A stretch of DNA of 53,581 nucleotides from the NCBI RefSeq assembly GCF_003966265.1, contig NZ_RXNV01000019.1, positions 1 through 53,581 on the forward strand, written 5' to 3'. Positions 15,053-24,578 of this stretch are shown in pieces. Position 1 is the stretch's first letter. Each line of letters opens with the position of its first letter. The notes beneath the pieces were generated by a model. It searched no databases and was not told where the DNA came from. It saw only the letters and a list, made by a program, of their open reading frames with translations. The position numbers and the translations under genes were made by a program. The DNA is from Shewanella atlantica (lineage in GTDB: Bacteria; Pseudomonadota; Gammaproteobacteria; Enterobacterales; Shewanellaceae).

Positions 15053-16915
15053 CTAAATACTGTCAACTGACTGGCCTTTAAGGGCCAGCTTAATTGAATT
15101 ATCCATACGCTTAGCCGCAAAATCCTGCGTGCTAGCATCTAATGCTTCAATGGCTTTTTCAATCGCATCGGCATCATCCTGACCACCGACTTCAACCAAT
15201 ACAGCCATGCTCTGCTCAATCGCATTACGTTCGTCAGCCGTTAACAGCTCACCATCCTTCGCCAATGCGGCACTTAATGTCTCGAGTACCCTTGCAGCTT
15301 CGACTTGCTGTTCTGCAAGCATACGGCGAGCAATGTCATCTTTTGCGTTCGCCATCGAATCTTTCAACATGGACCCGATCTCTTCATCTGTTAAGCCGAA
15401 AGAGGGCTTAACCTGTATGCTCGACTGCACGCCAGTAGACTTCTCCATTGCAGTCACACTCAATAAACCATCGGCATCAACCTGGAAGGTGACTCTAATA
15501 TGTGCAGCGCCCGCTGCCAATGGCGGGATCCCCTTCAAAGTAAAACGCGCCAGCGAGCGGCAGTCATCGACCAATTCCCGCTCTCCCTGTACGACATGAA
15601 ATGCCATAGCGGTTTGACCATCTTTAAAGGTAGTAAATTCTTGCGCTTTAGCCACGGGAATTGTCGTGTTACGTGAAACGACCTTTTCTACTAAGCCTCC
15701 CATGGTTTCGATACCCAGTGACAGAGGGAGAACATCGAGTAATAAGAGATCTGATTCAGGCTTGTTACCCACTAAAATATCAGCCTGAATTGCGGCACCG
15801 ATAGCCACCACCCTATCCGGGTCAATAGACGTTAATGGCGCTTTGCCAAAGAAGCCTTCAACCAGTTCTCTGACCAATGGCACTCTTGTCGAGCCACCAA
15901 CCAAGACAGTTTCGAGTACCTCATCCGCTTTGATACCTGCATCACGTAAGGCACGACGACAACTTGCGACAGTCTTCTTAACCAGGCTTGTTATAAGAGA
16001 GTCAAACAGTGACTTTGTTACGACATGAGTAAGTGTCGTTCCATCGTCCAATAACAGCGTCGCAGTCACTTCACTCTCATCGGTCAACACTTCTTTCACC
16101 CGTCTGGATTCAATCAGTAACTGACGACTCACCGATGCTGAAGGCGCATCTATCTGCCATTCCTGCAGAAGATGATGATGAAGAAGATGATCAAAGTCAT
16201 CACCACCCAGTGCAGAATCACCACCGGTAGCTAACACTTCAAACACCCCTTTATTGAGCCTCAATATTGAAATATCGAAGGTACCGCCACCAAGATCATA
16301 GATAGCAATGACGCCCTCTTGCCCTGAATCTAATCCATATGCGATTGCGGCTGCAGTAGGTTCATTTAATAAACGTAATACTTTCACCCCTAGCAGGGCT
16401 GCAGCATCTTTAGTTCCTTGACGTTGAGCATCATCGAAATAAGCGGGAACCGTGATGACAATACCTTCAAGATCGCCACCTAGTGTGCTTTCGGCTCTGG
16501 AAATCAACGGCTTTAGAATTTCTGAAGAGATTTGAACGGGATTAACTGTGCCCTGCTCGGTAGCGAACAAAGGTAGACCATTTTCACTGGCTTGGAAACG
16601 ATAAGGCAGATCTTGTATACCCGATTGAATATCAGCAAGACTTCGGCCCATAAAACGCTTCACTGATACAATAGTATTTTGTGGGTCTTTAGCAGAATGC
16701 GCCTCGGCCTCAAAACCGGCTTCGATGCCAGTATCGGTATAACGAACTATCGATGGCAGTGAATGTCGAGCATTCTCATCTGGCAGGGTATCAGCGACAC
16801 CGCTGCGAACGGCAGCAACCAGTGAGTTTGTGGTACCTAAATCAATACCTACAGCCAATCTATGTTGATGAGGCGCTGCAGTCTGTCCAGGTTCAGCAAT
16901 TTGCAAAAGAGCCAT
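15053..16915 (-). CDS. hscA: Fe-S chaperone HscA (Hsp70 family)
   Basis: A specialised Hsp70 (620 residues) that, with HscB, releases the Fe-S cluster from IscU. ATPase-domain signatures: VGIDLGTTNSLVA (~22), IYDLGGGTFDIS (~205) and VLVGGSTRVPLVRE (~340). The substrate-binding domain follows, with the linker DVLPLSLGIET. The gene order hscB-hscA-fdx is conserved. Confidence 0.97.
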   Translation of the reverse strand: MALLQIAEPGQTAAPHQHRLAVGIDLGTTNSLVAAVRSGVADTLPDENARHSLPSIVRYTDTGIEAGFEAEAHSAKDPQNTIVSVKRFMGRSLADIQSGIQDLPYRFQASENGLPLFATEQGTVNPVQISSEILKPLISRAESTLGGDLEGIVITVPAYFDDAQRQGTKDAAALLGVKVLRLLNEPTAAAIAYGLDSGQEGVIAIYDLGGGTFDISILRLNKGVFEVLATGGDSALGGDDFDHLLHHHLLQEWQIDAPSASVSRQLLIESRRVKEVLTDESEVTATLLLDDGTTLTHVVTKSLFDSLITSLVKKTVASCRRALRDAGIKADEVLETVLVGGSTRVPLVRELVEGFFGKAPLTSIDPDRVVAIGAAIQADILVGNKPESDLLLLDVLPLSLGIETMGGLVEKVVSRNTTIPVAKAQEFTTFKDGQTAMAFHVVQGERELVDDCRSLARFTLKGIPPLAAGAAHIRVTFQVDADGLLSVTAMEKSTGVQSSIQVKPSFGLTDEEIGSMLKDSMANAKDDIARRMLAEQQVEAARVLETLSAALAKDGELLTADERNAIEQSMAVLVEVGGQDDADAIEKAIEALDASTQDFAAKRMDNSIKLALKGQSVDSI

Positions 16916-16995
16916 AAAAATTCCAACCTAAGTATTAGCCAGTATGGAGCTAAAGCTAATCAAATAAAAAATAATTAACAAACTGAAAAGTATGC

Positions 16996-17526
16996 CTAAG
17001 CCTGATCAAACAGAACGTCTTCCGCACGCTCAAGTTCAATCTGTAACTTAGCCATAAATTTCAATTTTCGAATAAGATCTGCAGCTTTTGACAGCTCTTC
17101 CTCAGAGTTACTTAGAAGCAATTGAGCTAAATCTTGCTCAATCTCCTTAGCATAAACCGAAAATGACTCGTGTAAGTCGGCAATCATCTCATCGGGATCA
17201 CTACTGTGAGCGATATCTTCGAGGGATTCACGCCACTCCATCTGCTGCATTAAAAAATGAGTATCTTTGACAGTCGTCGACTCGTGTAGAAGATCAAATC
17301 CATTCAATGCAAGAATATGTTCGGCTCTTGTTATTGGATTTTTCAACGTCGAAAAGCCGTCGTTTACCTGGGCGGTACGCTGAACGGCAATACGTTTATC
17401 TTGTTCACTGGAGTTAGCAAACTTATCGGGGTGAACCGCCCTTTGCAGTTCGCGATAGCGTTCTGCAAGTAAGGCGGTGTCTATTTCGTAGGAAGGTGTA
17501 AAACTAAACAGCTCAAAATAGTTCAT
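16996..17526 (-). CDS. hscB: J-domain co-chaperone HscB
   Basis: 176 residues. The N-terminal J-domain has the HPD motif at residues 32-34 (stimulates HscA ATPase); the C-terminal three-helix domain binds IscU. The gene lies between iscA and hscA in the operon. Confidence 0.96.
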   Translation of the reverse strand: MNYFELFSFTPSYEIDTALLAERYRELQRAVHPDKFANSSEQDKRIAVQRTAQVNDGFSTLKNPITRAEHILALNGFDLLHESTTVKDTHFLMQQMEWRESLEDIAHSSDPDEMIADLHESFSVYAKEIEQDLAQLLLSNSEEELSKAADLIRKLKFMAKLQIELERAEDVLFDQA

Positions 17527-17545
17527 GACTCAATTCTTTTGACGG

Positions 17546-17869
17546 TTAGACTGTGAAACTCTCACCACAGCCACACTCCCCTTTAGCATTAGGGTTGTTA
17601 AACTGAAATCCTTCATTGAGCCCCTCTTTTACGAAGTCGAGCTCTATACCTTGAAGATAGATGAAGCTTTTGGCATCGATAATAATTTTTACATCACCGA
17701 TTTCATAAACTTCATCATCATCATTCAAATCATCAACAAACTCGAGGATGTATGCCATACCAGAGCAACCCGATGTTTTGAGTCCTAAGCGTAAGCCTAT
17801 CCCCTTGCCGCGACTCACAAGAAAGCTTTTTACACGTTCTGCTGCCGCGGGAGTCATTGTTATAGCCAT
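17546..17869 (-). CDS. iscA: A-type Fe-S carrier IscA
   Basis: 107 residues, the family standard. The three conserved cysteines are Cys35 (KTSGCSG), Cys99 and Cys101 (CGCGESF). It carries iron or Fe-S clusters from IscU to targets. Confidence 0.97.
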   Translation of the reverse strand: MAITMTPAAAERVKSFLVSRGKGIGLRLGLKTSGCSGMAYILEFVDDLNDDDEVYEIGDVKIIIDAKSFIYLQGIELDFVKEGLNEGFQFNNPNAKGECGCGESFTV

Positions 17870-17883
17870 CTTAACTCCGGAAA

Positions 17884-18267
17884 TTACTTAGTTTGCTTTG
17901 ACTTATAATCATCGATGGCTGCTTTAATTGCATCTTCAGCCAAAATTGAGCAATGAATTTTTACCGGTGGCAGTGCAAGCTCTTCAGCAATATCGGTATT
18001 CTTAATTGCTGCTGCTTCTTCAATCGTTTTTCCCTTAACCCATTCGGTAACAAGAGAACTCGATGCAATTGCACTTCCACAGCCATAAGTCTTAAACTTG
18101 GCATCTTCAATCATACCATCTTTGTCAATTTTCAGCTGTAGCTTCATCACGTCGCCACAAGCCGGTGCGCCGACCATACCGGTAACTACTGATGGATCAT
18201 TTTTATCGAAAGAACCTACGTTTCTTGGGTTCTCATAATGTTCTAGTACTTTTTCGCTATAAGCCAT
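17884..18267 (-). CDS. iscU: Fe-S scaffold IscU
   Basis: 127 residues. Scaffold cysteines Cys37, Cys63 and Cys106 are all present, as is Asp39 next to Cys37. The HscA-recognition motif LPPVK is at 99-103. The gap to iscS is 36 bp. Confidence 0.97.
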   Translation of the reverse strand: MAYSEKVLEHYENPRNVGSFDKNDPSVVTGMVGAPACGDVMKLQLKIDKDGMIEDAKFKTYGCGSAIASSSLVTEWVKGKTIEEAAAIKNTDIAEELALPPVKIHCSILAEDAIKAAIDDYKSKQTK

Positions 18268-18303
18268 GGTACTGCTCCAATCTCTATATTCGATTTAACC
18301 GGA

Positions 18304-19518
18304 TTAATGGTGAGCCCACTGAACCTTGTCCAGATCTACACCATCTTGAAACATCTCCCACAGTGGAGACATCTCCCGTAAGTCGCCAATTGACTTGTTA
18401 ATAGTCTCAATTGCATGATCGATCTCCTCTTCAGTCGTAAAGCGACCGATAGAGAAACGAATTGAGCTATGCGCCATTTCGTCATTCAAACCAAGCGCTC
18501 TTAGCACATAGCTTGGTTCTAAGCTTGCCGATGTACATGCCGAGCCGGAGGAGACTGCGAGGTCTTTAAGCGCCATCATCAATGACTCACCTTCGACGAA
18601 GTTAAAGCTGACATTTAAGCTACCGCAATAGCTCTGTTCGAAGTCACCATTAATGTAGGTTTCTTCAATTCCTTTCACGCCATTCCAAAGTCTGTCACGC
18701 AAGGTTCTGATACGCGCATTATCTGTTGTCATATCAGCTTTTGCTATCGCAGCCGCTTCACCCATACCAACAATTTGGTGAGTCGCAAGGGTACCACTTC
18801 GCATACCACGCTCATGACCACCACCGTGCATAGTCGCTTCAAGACGAATGCGTGGCTTACGACGCACATAGAGTGCTCCGATACCTTTAGGGCCATACAT
18901 CTTGTGAGCAGAGATAGAGATCAGATCGACTTTCATCGACTGAACGTCGATAGGCAACTTACCAGCACTCTGGGCAGCGTCTACATGGAAAATGATTTTC
19001 TTGCTACGACATAGCTCGCCGATAGCAGAAATATCATGGATAACACCGATCTCGTTGTTTACGTGCATGATACTGACAAGAATCGTATCTTCACGCATCG
19101 CAGCTTCGATCGTTTCAAGTGGGATCAGGCCATTAGACTCAGGTGCAAGATAGGTCACTTCGAACCCTTCACGCTCAAGCTGGCGACAAGTATCGAGTAC
19201 CGCTTTATGTTCAGTCTTGCTGGTGATGATGTGCTTGCCTTTCTTATGGTAGAAATGAGCAACACCCTTAATTGCCAAGTTGTCAGATTCAGTTGCACCC
19301 GATGTAAATACGATCTCTCGCGGGTCTGCATTGATTAACTCAGCAACTTGATTACGGGCGATATCAACCGCCTCTTCAGCCTGCCAACCATAACGGTGAG
19401 AACGAGACGCAGGGTTACCAAATATGCCGTCCATAGTCATGCACTGCATCATTTTTTCTGCAACACGAGGATCAACCGGCGTTGTCGCAGCATAATCTAA
19501 ATAGATAGGAAGCTTCAT
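18304..19518 (-). CDS. iscS: Cysteine desulfurase IscS
   Basis: PLP enzyme that takes sulfur from cysteine for Fe-S clusters and tRNA thiolation. 404 residues from the ATG at 19518 (MKLPIYLDYAAT), matching E. coli; GGAG stands just upstream. The PLP Lys is at 206 (SAHKMYGPKG) and the persulfide Cys is in SGSACTSASLEP (~328). It is the second gene of the isc operon. Confidence 0.97.
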   Translation of the reverse strand: MKLPIYLDYAATTPVDPRVAEKMMQCMTMDGIFGNPASRSHRYGWQAEEAVDIARNQVAELINADPREIVFTSGATESDNLAIKGVAHFYHKKGKHIITSKTEHKAVLDTCRQLEREGFEVTYLAPESNGLIPLETIEAAMREDTILVSIMHVNNEIGVIHDISAIGELCRSKKIIFHVDAAQSAGKLPIDVQSMKVDLISISAHKMYGPKGIGALYVRRKPRIRLEATMHGGGHERGMRSGTLATHQIVGMGEAAAIAKADMTTDNARIRTLRDRLWNGVKGIEETYINGDFEQSYCGSLNVSFNFVEGESLMMALKDLAVSSGSACTSASLEPSYVLRALGLNDEMAHSSIRFSIGRFTTEEEIDHAIETINKSIGDLREMSPLWEMFQDGVDLDKVQWAHH

Positions 19519-19593
19519 CACACACTCCGTACTTACAGCCTGTAAAAAGGCTCAACAAAGTACAAAAAATTATTTAATAATAACAAAGTTAAC

Positions 19594-20055
19594 TTATACC
19601 GTTACTCTTTGTTCCTGTTGCAATTCATCTTGCTTAACTGAAATAAACTGAACGTCACGTTTATTCATTAAGCCAGCAAGACTGATCCCATTTAAGAAAT
19701 CAGAAATTTGTTTACTCAAATCACCCCACAAGGAGTGAGTCAGACAGCGCGTACCACTTTGACAGTTACCTTGTCCCTGACAACGTGTTGCATCGACGGA
19801 TTCATCGACTGCACGTACGACCATACCAACTGAAATTTCCCCGGCATCAGCACCTAGACGGTAACCACCACCCGGGCCCCTAACACTTGAAACCAGTCCA
19901 TGCTTTCTCAGTTTTGCGAAAAGTTGTTCAAGATAAGAAAGAGAGATCCCTTGGCGCTCAGAAATATCGGCCAATGGCACTGGACCTGATGTAGAATGCA
20001 TAGCAACATCTAACATGGCTGTCACAGCATAACGACCTTTCGATGTAAGTTTCAT
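19594..20055 (-). CDS. iscR: Iron-sulfur cluster regulator IscR (Rrf2 family)
   Basis: 153 residues from the ATG at 20055 (MKLTSKGRYAV; GGGAG upstream). Winged-helix DNA-binding domain at residues 1-~75; cluster ligands Cys92, Cys98, Cys104 and His107. Holo-IscR represses the isc operon; two IscR-type sites lie 40-90 bp upstream. It is the first gene of the operon. Confidence 0.97.
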   Translation of the reverse strand: MKLTSKGRYAVTAMLDVAMHSTSGPVPLADISERQGISLSYLEQLFAKLRKHGLVSSVRGPGGGYRLGADAGEISVGMVVRAVDESVDATRCQGQGNCQSGTRCLTHSLWGDLSKQISDFLNGISLAGLMNKRDVQFISVKQDELQQEQRVTV

Positions 20056-20093
20056 AGCAACCAGCTCCCAAAAATGCATAAGGGAATTCAAAC

Positions 20094-20143
20094 ATACCCG
20101 ACTATTTTAGTCAAGTATTAGACCTTATAATTTACTCAAGTAT
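20094..20143 (-). promoter_or_regulatory. Two abutting IscR type-1 sites before iscR
   Basis: The proximal site (20118-20094, minus strand) fits the 25-bp IscR type-1 consensus: ATACTTGACT, AAAA, then TAGTCGGGTAT. The distal one (20143-20119) shares ATACTTGA and is weaker in its second half. The two are exactly 25 bp apart and form an imperfect direct repeat of TAATACTTGAsTAAA. They allow feedback repression of isc by cluster-loaded IscR. Confidence 0.85.
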
Positions 20144-20188
20144 TAAGTCTATTTCCAGACAGGGTATATATGGGTATTGATTAGCAGA

Positions 20189-20218
20189 AAAATACCCTGC
20201 CACTTTGGTGGGGTATTT
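20189..20218 (-). terminator. Terminator of cysE
   Basis: Minus-strand hairpin built on AAATACC / GGTATTT with an inner CCAC/GTGG stem, after the cysE stop and before the iscR promoter. Confidence 0.7.
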
Positions 20219-20273
20219 AACCTGTTTCTATTAAAAGATTCAATGAATGTTTACAACTTAGCGCACTAAAAGA

Positions 20274-21095
20274 TCAGATTATGGGATCAAACTCATCAAT
20301 TGACTGTTTACGCTTTTGCGCGGCGGCTAATTCGGCATCACTGAAATCATCGACTTCAAGTTCAGGAAGCTTATCGGTGCACACACTTCCGCCCATAGAT
20401 TGAACCGCCTGACATACTTCCTGGACCTTAGAATCCATGAGGTGCATATGGTCCAACATCTGACCAATCGCGTTAGCAACTGGGTCTGGATTATCGGGCG
20501 AAACAGCATAGGCATCGAAGCCATACTTCTTAGCCATCTCAGTTCGTCGCTTAGACGTTTCTTTGCTGGCTTCATTTGGCGTTGACACCACCCGGCCTGG
20601 AATGCCGACGACCGTAGTGTCTTTAGGGACCTCTTTGACAACTACAGAATTAGAACCGACTCTGGCACCATCATTCATGGTGATAGGCCCCAATATTTTA
20701 GCGCCAGCTCCGATGACAACATTATTGCCTAAGGTGGGGTGACGTTTGCCTGCCTGCCACGTCGTACCACCTAATGTGACACCATGATAGAGAGTACAAT
20801 CATCACCAATCTCAGCAGTTTCACCGATAACGACACCCATACCATGGTCGATAAAAAATCGATCACCTATCGTCGCACCTGGGTGGATCTCAATTCCAGT
20901 CATCCAACGGGCAAATGTGGAGAGGCAACGGGAGGTTAAACGCCACTTTCGCTCCCATAGCTTATGGCTCACTCTATGGATCCAGATAGCATGCATTCCA
21001 GGGTAGTTTAATAACACCTCAAACGTACCATGTGCCGCCGGATCTCGATGATAGATAGACGCTATATCATCTTTAAGTCGAGCGATAACTCCCAT
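20274..21095 (-). CDS. cysE: Serine O-acetyltransferase
   Basis: Makes O-acetylserine for cysteine synthesis. 273 residues: N-terminal helical domain (DPAAHGTFEVLLNYPGMHAI) and left-handed beta-helix hexapeptide repeats (IEIHPGATIGDRFFIDHGMG, GETAEIGDDCTLYHGVTLGG), with catalytic Asp/His in FIDHG. The C-terminal extension (~190-273) is acidic. It is 14 bp downstream of trmJ and just upstream of the isc operon; cysteine is the sulfur source for IscS. Confidence 0.95.
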   Translation of the reverse strand: MGVIARLKDDIASIYHRDPAAHGTFEVLLNYPGMHAIWIHRVSHKLWERKWRLTSRCLSTFARWMTGIEIHPGATIGDRFFIDHGMGVVIGETAEIGDDCTLYHGVTLGGTTWQAGKRHPTLGNNVVIGAGAKILGPITMNDGARVGSNSVVVKEVPKDTTVVGIPGRVVSTPNEASKETSKRRTEMAKKYGFDAYAVSPDNPDPVANAIGQMLDHMHLMDSKVQEVCQAVQSMGGSVCTDKLPELEVDDFSDAELAAAQKRKQSIDEFDPII

Positions 21096-21109
21096 ATGAT
21101 TCCCGTTCC

Positions 21110-21874
21110 TTATGCTTCGTTACTGTCTTTGGGTGCCACTTTTTTATCGATAGAGGTTAACATCCCTCTCAGGATATTCATCTCTTGTCTTTCCAATCTG
21201 GCTCGACTAAACAGACGACGCAACTTTGTCATTACCTGACCAGGATGCTGCTTAACAATGAAGCCGGTATTTAGCAGTGTCTCTTCCAGATGAGTAAAAA
21301 AGTTTTCACGCTCTTTTGCAAACGGGTATTCATTCACCGGCTCAACAAAACCTTCAGGTTTGGCATTCTCAAAATCACGCTTAACCTGAGCAAGATGGGC
21401 CACACGCGCTTCATAGCAGATAATCTGCACCGCTTGTGCTAAGTTCAGCGAAGTATATTCCGGGTTTGCAGGAATCGCGACATGATAGTTACATTTCTGT
21501 AGTTCTTCATTGCTTAGGCCATTATTTTCACGACCAAATACAATGGCGACAGGGCCGGCTAAAGCAGAGGCAACTAACTTTTCGCCCGCCTCTCTCGGTT
21601 CCAACATCGGCCAGTCTAATGTACGACTGCGTGCGCTGGTCGCGATAACCAAACTGCAATCCGCGATGGCTTCTGCGACGCTATCGACAGTAACCGCATG
21701 TTTAAGAATATCTGATGCCCCGGCAGCCAAAGCTACCGAATGCCCATCAGGTTCAACACGAGGTTCGGCAAGGTATAATGTAGAGAGGCCCATGGTTTTC
21801 ATTGCACGGGCTGTGGAACCTATGTTCCCAGGATGAGATGTACCAACGAGTACGACACGAATATTGCTGAGCAT
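21110..21874 (-). CDS. trmJ: tRNA (cytidine/uridine-32-2'-O)-methyltransferase TrmJ
   Basis: SPOUT-class methyltransferase acting on position 32 of certain tRNAs. 254 residues, beginning MLSNIRVVLVGTSHPGNIGS. SAM-knot segments are IVFGRENNGLSNEEL and IPANPEYTSLNLAQAVQI. As in E. coli it sits between suhB (divergent) and the isc region. Confidence 0.96.
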   Translation of the reverse strand: MLSNIRVVLVGTSHPGNIGSTARAMKTMGLSTLYLAEPRVEPDGHSVALAAGASDILKHAVTVDSVAEAIADCSLVIATSARSRTLDWPMLEPREAGEKLVASALAGPVAIVFGRENNGLSNEELQKCNYHVAIPANPEYTSLNLAQAVQIICYEARVAHLAQVKRDFENAKPEGFVEPVNEYPFAKERENFFTHLEETLLNTGFIVKQHPGQVMTKLRRLFSRARLERQEMNILRGMLTSIDKKVAPKDSNEA

Positions 21875-22165
21875 GAAACTACTTACTTTGATAAAAGAAC
21901 ATAGCGAAGAATATTAGCACAGCCCCCCTTTTGTTAAAACATCTAAGGTTCTTTCGGCATCTAATACCAATTGGTATAACTCATCGATAAGCCAATACTA
22001 TAACTTTCGCAGCTCTCATCTATTTTGTACTCATTGGCCGTGATAGCGGGTGATGATATGAATAGAATCAACATATAGGCCAAACAGCCCCTGCAGATCA
22101 ACTAGGAGCAGCGATTAAAAGCCGGAAGCTCACTATTACCCGATGATGTAGCCAAGAGACAGAAC

Positions 22166-22193
22166 TTGCACTTTACGACAATGAGGGTATAAT
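22166..22193 (+). promoter_or_regulatory. Predicted suhB promoter
   Basis: TTGCAC (22166-22171), a 16-bp spacer and a consensus TATAAT (22188-22193), about 40 bp before the suhB start. Confidence 0.65.
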
Positions 22194-22239
22194 GCGCACC
22201 GATTATTTATATCTGTTCTTTAAAATCCAGGGGATTGTA

Positions 22240-23043
22240 ATGCATCCGATGCAGACTATTGCTGTGCGCGCTGCCCGCGCTGCCGGCCAAACGATTATAC
22301 GTGCTTTCGCAGAACTCGACAAAGTTGAGGTTACAGCGAAAGGTATTAATGACTACGTTACTAACGTAGATAAAGAAGCTGAAGCTGCCATTACCTACCA
22401 AATCCGTAAGTCTTACCCGGATCACACTATTATTGGTGAAGAAACTGGTGAGAATAAAGGCGAAAACAGCGAATACGTCTGGATTGTAGACCCTCTGGAT
22501 GGCACTAACAATTTTGTTAAAGGCATCCCACACTTTGCGGTTTCTATCGCAGTTCAATACAAAGGCAAGACAGAAGTTGCCGTTGTATATGATCCAATTC
22601 GCGACGAACTATTCTCTGCCGTTCGCGGTAAAGGCGCTAAGTTCAATGACTTCCGTATGCGTGTTACCAAGCAAAATGATCTCAGCGATGCGATTATCGC
22701 TACTGGCTTCCCTTTCAAAGCCAAACAGCATACTGAAACTTACATGAAAATCTTCAGCGAAATCTTCACTCAGTGTGCAGATGTTCGCCGTGCAGGTTCT
22801 GCCGCACTCGATCTTGCCTATGTAGGTGCGGGTCGTGTAGATGGTTTCTTCGAAATTGGTCTTAAGCCTTGGGATATCGCGGCAGGTGAGCTTATTGTTC
22901 GCGAAGCCGGCGGTACTGTAACCGATTTTACCGGTAACCATGGATATATGACATCTGGTAATATTATTGCTGGTTCACCAAAAGCCACGTCAATAATCGT
23001 TAAAACAGCTCGCCCATTATTAAGCGAAGCTCTTAAGCGTTAA
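22240..23043 (+). CDS. suhB: Inositol-1-monophosphatase family protein SuhB
   Basis: 267 residues from the ATG at 22240 (MHPMQTIAVRAARAAG, with AGGGGA upstream); an earlier in-frame Met overlaps the -10 box and is rejected. Metal-binding motifs: GEETG (Glu67, Glu68) and WIVDPLDGTNNF (Asp84, Asp87), and GSAALDLAYVGAGRVDGF...WDIAAG near the C-terminus. In E. coli SuhB also works with the Nus factors in rRNA antitermination. Confidence 0.96.
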   Translation: MHPMQTIAVRAARAAGQTIIRAFAELDKVEVTAKGINDYVTNVDKEAEAAITYQIRKSYPDHTIIGEETGENKGENSEYVWIVDPLDGTNNFVKGIPHFAVSIAVQYKGKTEVAVVYDPIRDELFSAVRGKGAKFNDFRMRVTKQNDLSDAIIATGFPFKAKQHTETYMKIFSEIFTQCADVRRAGSAALDLAYVGAGRVDGFFEIGLKPWDIAAGELIVREAGGTVTDFTGNHGYMTSGNIIAGSPKATSIIVKTARPLLSEALKR

Positions 23044-23068
23044 TCCCCCCGGAACAGATTGTAAAATT

Positions 23069-23099
23069 AAAAGCCATCATAATCATGATGGCTTTTTTG
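23069..23099 (+). terminator. Terminator of suhB
   Basis: AAAGCCATCAT-aatc-ATGATGGCTTTTTT: an 11-bp stem followed by six T. Confidence 0.92.
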
Positions 23100-23155
23100 T
23101 TTTCTAAGTCCCGCTTCCTCAACTACCTCAAAGACAAAAGTTAGCTTCCAGGATT

Positions 23156-23193
23156 TAAAAGCATTTACTTGCATCTGAAATACACCTTATAAT
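23156..23193 (+). promoter_or_regulatory. nnrS promoter with a possible NsrR-like element
   Basis: TATAAT lies at 23188-23193 with TTTACT 18 bp upstream. An imperfect dyad of GCATTT and TGCATC half-sites (23156-23177) overlaps the -35 region and resembles NsrR operators. The half-sites abut without the usual one-base spacer, so the assignment is weak. Confidence 0.35.
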
Positions 23194-23227
23194 ACCCGAC
23201 ATATTTACTAGGTTATTAGAGAGTGTC

Positions 23228-24400
23228 ATGTTAAATATCGATGAACCGACTCAGCCCCAACCCCAATTTTCACTTTTTAATCTAGGTTTTCGACCCTTCT
23301 TTCTTTTAGGGGCCATCTTTAGCCTTATAGCCATCAGCATTTGGGGGGGCTTCTTCTTTGGTCATATTCAGTTCTCGCCTCATGGAGATCCAATATGGTG
23401 GCATGGCCATGAGATGATATTTGGCTTTGTTATCGCCATCATTGCCGGATTCTTGCTGACTGCGGTACAAAACTGGACCGGACAACCTGGTGTTAAAGGT
23501 AAATCCCTCATAGCCCTCGTCTTGGTTTGGTTGTTACCAAGAGTATTGCTTCTTGATAAAGACTGGGTATCACTGGAAGTCATCATGGCGATAGATTTGG
23601 CCTTTGCTCCCTTAACCGCACTATTTATGGCAAGGTCGGTATTAAAGGTCAAACAATGGCGAAATTTTGCCTTCGTGCCGATTCTACTGATGCTGATGCT
23701 AGTCAATGCGTTAAGTTATTACGGCCTGCTAACGAATGACTCTGCGTTAACTCAAACGGCTCTGCATAGCGCGATATTACTCATGGTCACTGTAGTGGCA
23801 CTGATTGGCGGTAGAGTGATTCCGTTTTTTACCGAGAGAGCCACACAATGGCAGAGAAGCCCGAATATTGTTTGGCTCGAAATACTCACCTTTATCAGTC
23901 TAATTTTACTTATCCTGTCAGTATTGTTTCAGCACACTTTAGTTATTCGGATAAGTGCAGGTATTGCCGGAATTATATTACTGATGCGATGGTCACGCTG
24001 GGGAGGAAGACATACAGCACGGGTTCCCCTCTTGTGGTCACTCCATATTAGTTACTTTTTCATTCCGCTGGGTTTATTACTCATCGCTACGGGTGAGAAT
24101 TTCTCCGCAGGATTACATGGGATCACCTTAGGTGGCTTAGGAGGTATGATTTTAGCTATGATGGCCAGGGTATCTTTAGGCCACACGGGCAGAAAACTAA
24201 CTCCTCCGAAAATAGTAACATTGGCTTTTGCACTCATCGTTCTGGCCACAGTATGTCGGATATTGGCAGGGTTGATGACGAGCTATTACCTTCCGTTACT
24301 CGAGGCAGCAATAGCGTGTTGGGTGCTGTCTTTCGTCATATTCATTTATCACTATACCCCGATTTTGCTTAAAGCCCGGGTAGACGGTAAACCCGGTTAA
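23228..24400 (+). CDS. nnrS: NnrS family membrane protein
   Basis: 390 residues with about 12 transmembrane segments. NnrS proteins are haem/copper membrane proteins linked to nitric-oxide stress. Signatures: FNLGFRPFFLLGA near the start, WHGHEMIFGFV (conserved His), FLLTAVQNWTGQPG and GGRVIPFFTERA; MMARVSLGHTGR is in the C-terminal third. It appears monocistronic. Confidence 0.92.
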   Translation: MLNIDEPTQPQPQFSLFNLGFRPFFLLGAIFSLIAISIWGGFFFGHIQFSPHGDPIWWHGHEMIFGFVIAIIAGFLLTAVQNWTGQPGVKGKSLIALVLVWLLPRVLLLDKDWVSLEVIMAIDLAFAPLTALFMARSVLKVKQWRNFAFVPILLMLMLVNALSYYGLLTNDSALTQTALHSAILLMVTVVALIGGRVIPFFTERATQWQRSPNIVWLEILTFISLILLILSVLFQHTLVIRISAGIAGIILLMRWSRWGGRHTARVPLLWSLHISYFFIPLGLLLIATGENFSAGLHGITLGGLGGMILAMMARVSLGHTGRKLTPPKIVTLAFALIVLATVCRILAGLMTSYYLPLLEAAIACWVLSFVIFIYHYTPILLKARVDGKPG

Positions 24401-24412
24401 CCACAACACAAA

Positions 24413-24450
24413 CAGGGTGCCTATTGTCGAATAAGCGCCCTGCTCGTTTA
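24413..24450 (+). terminator. Weak terminator after nnrS
   Basis: CAGGGTGC pairs with GCGCCCTG (one G-T pair) across a 14-base loop, followed by TTTAAAAAA. The T-run is weak. Confidence 0.45.
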
Positions 24451-24578
24451 AAAAATCCGAGCCCACCACAAATCATCCTCAACTTCGGGTTACCATCTAT
24501 AAATGTCGCTTTCTCCAAGTATATCGCAAAATATTTGCGCAGCCACGGCCTCTCCTACCTGCATTAGAATAGTATTAA

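Noticed and set aside
21962..21981. Palindromic ATACCAATTGGTAT between trmJ and suhB as an operator
   Set aside because: Similar TATACCAATyGG sequences occur at several unrelated places in the window (near 33710 and 41939), so a dispersed repeat is more likely than a specific operator.
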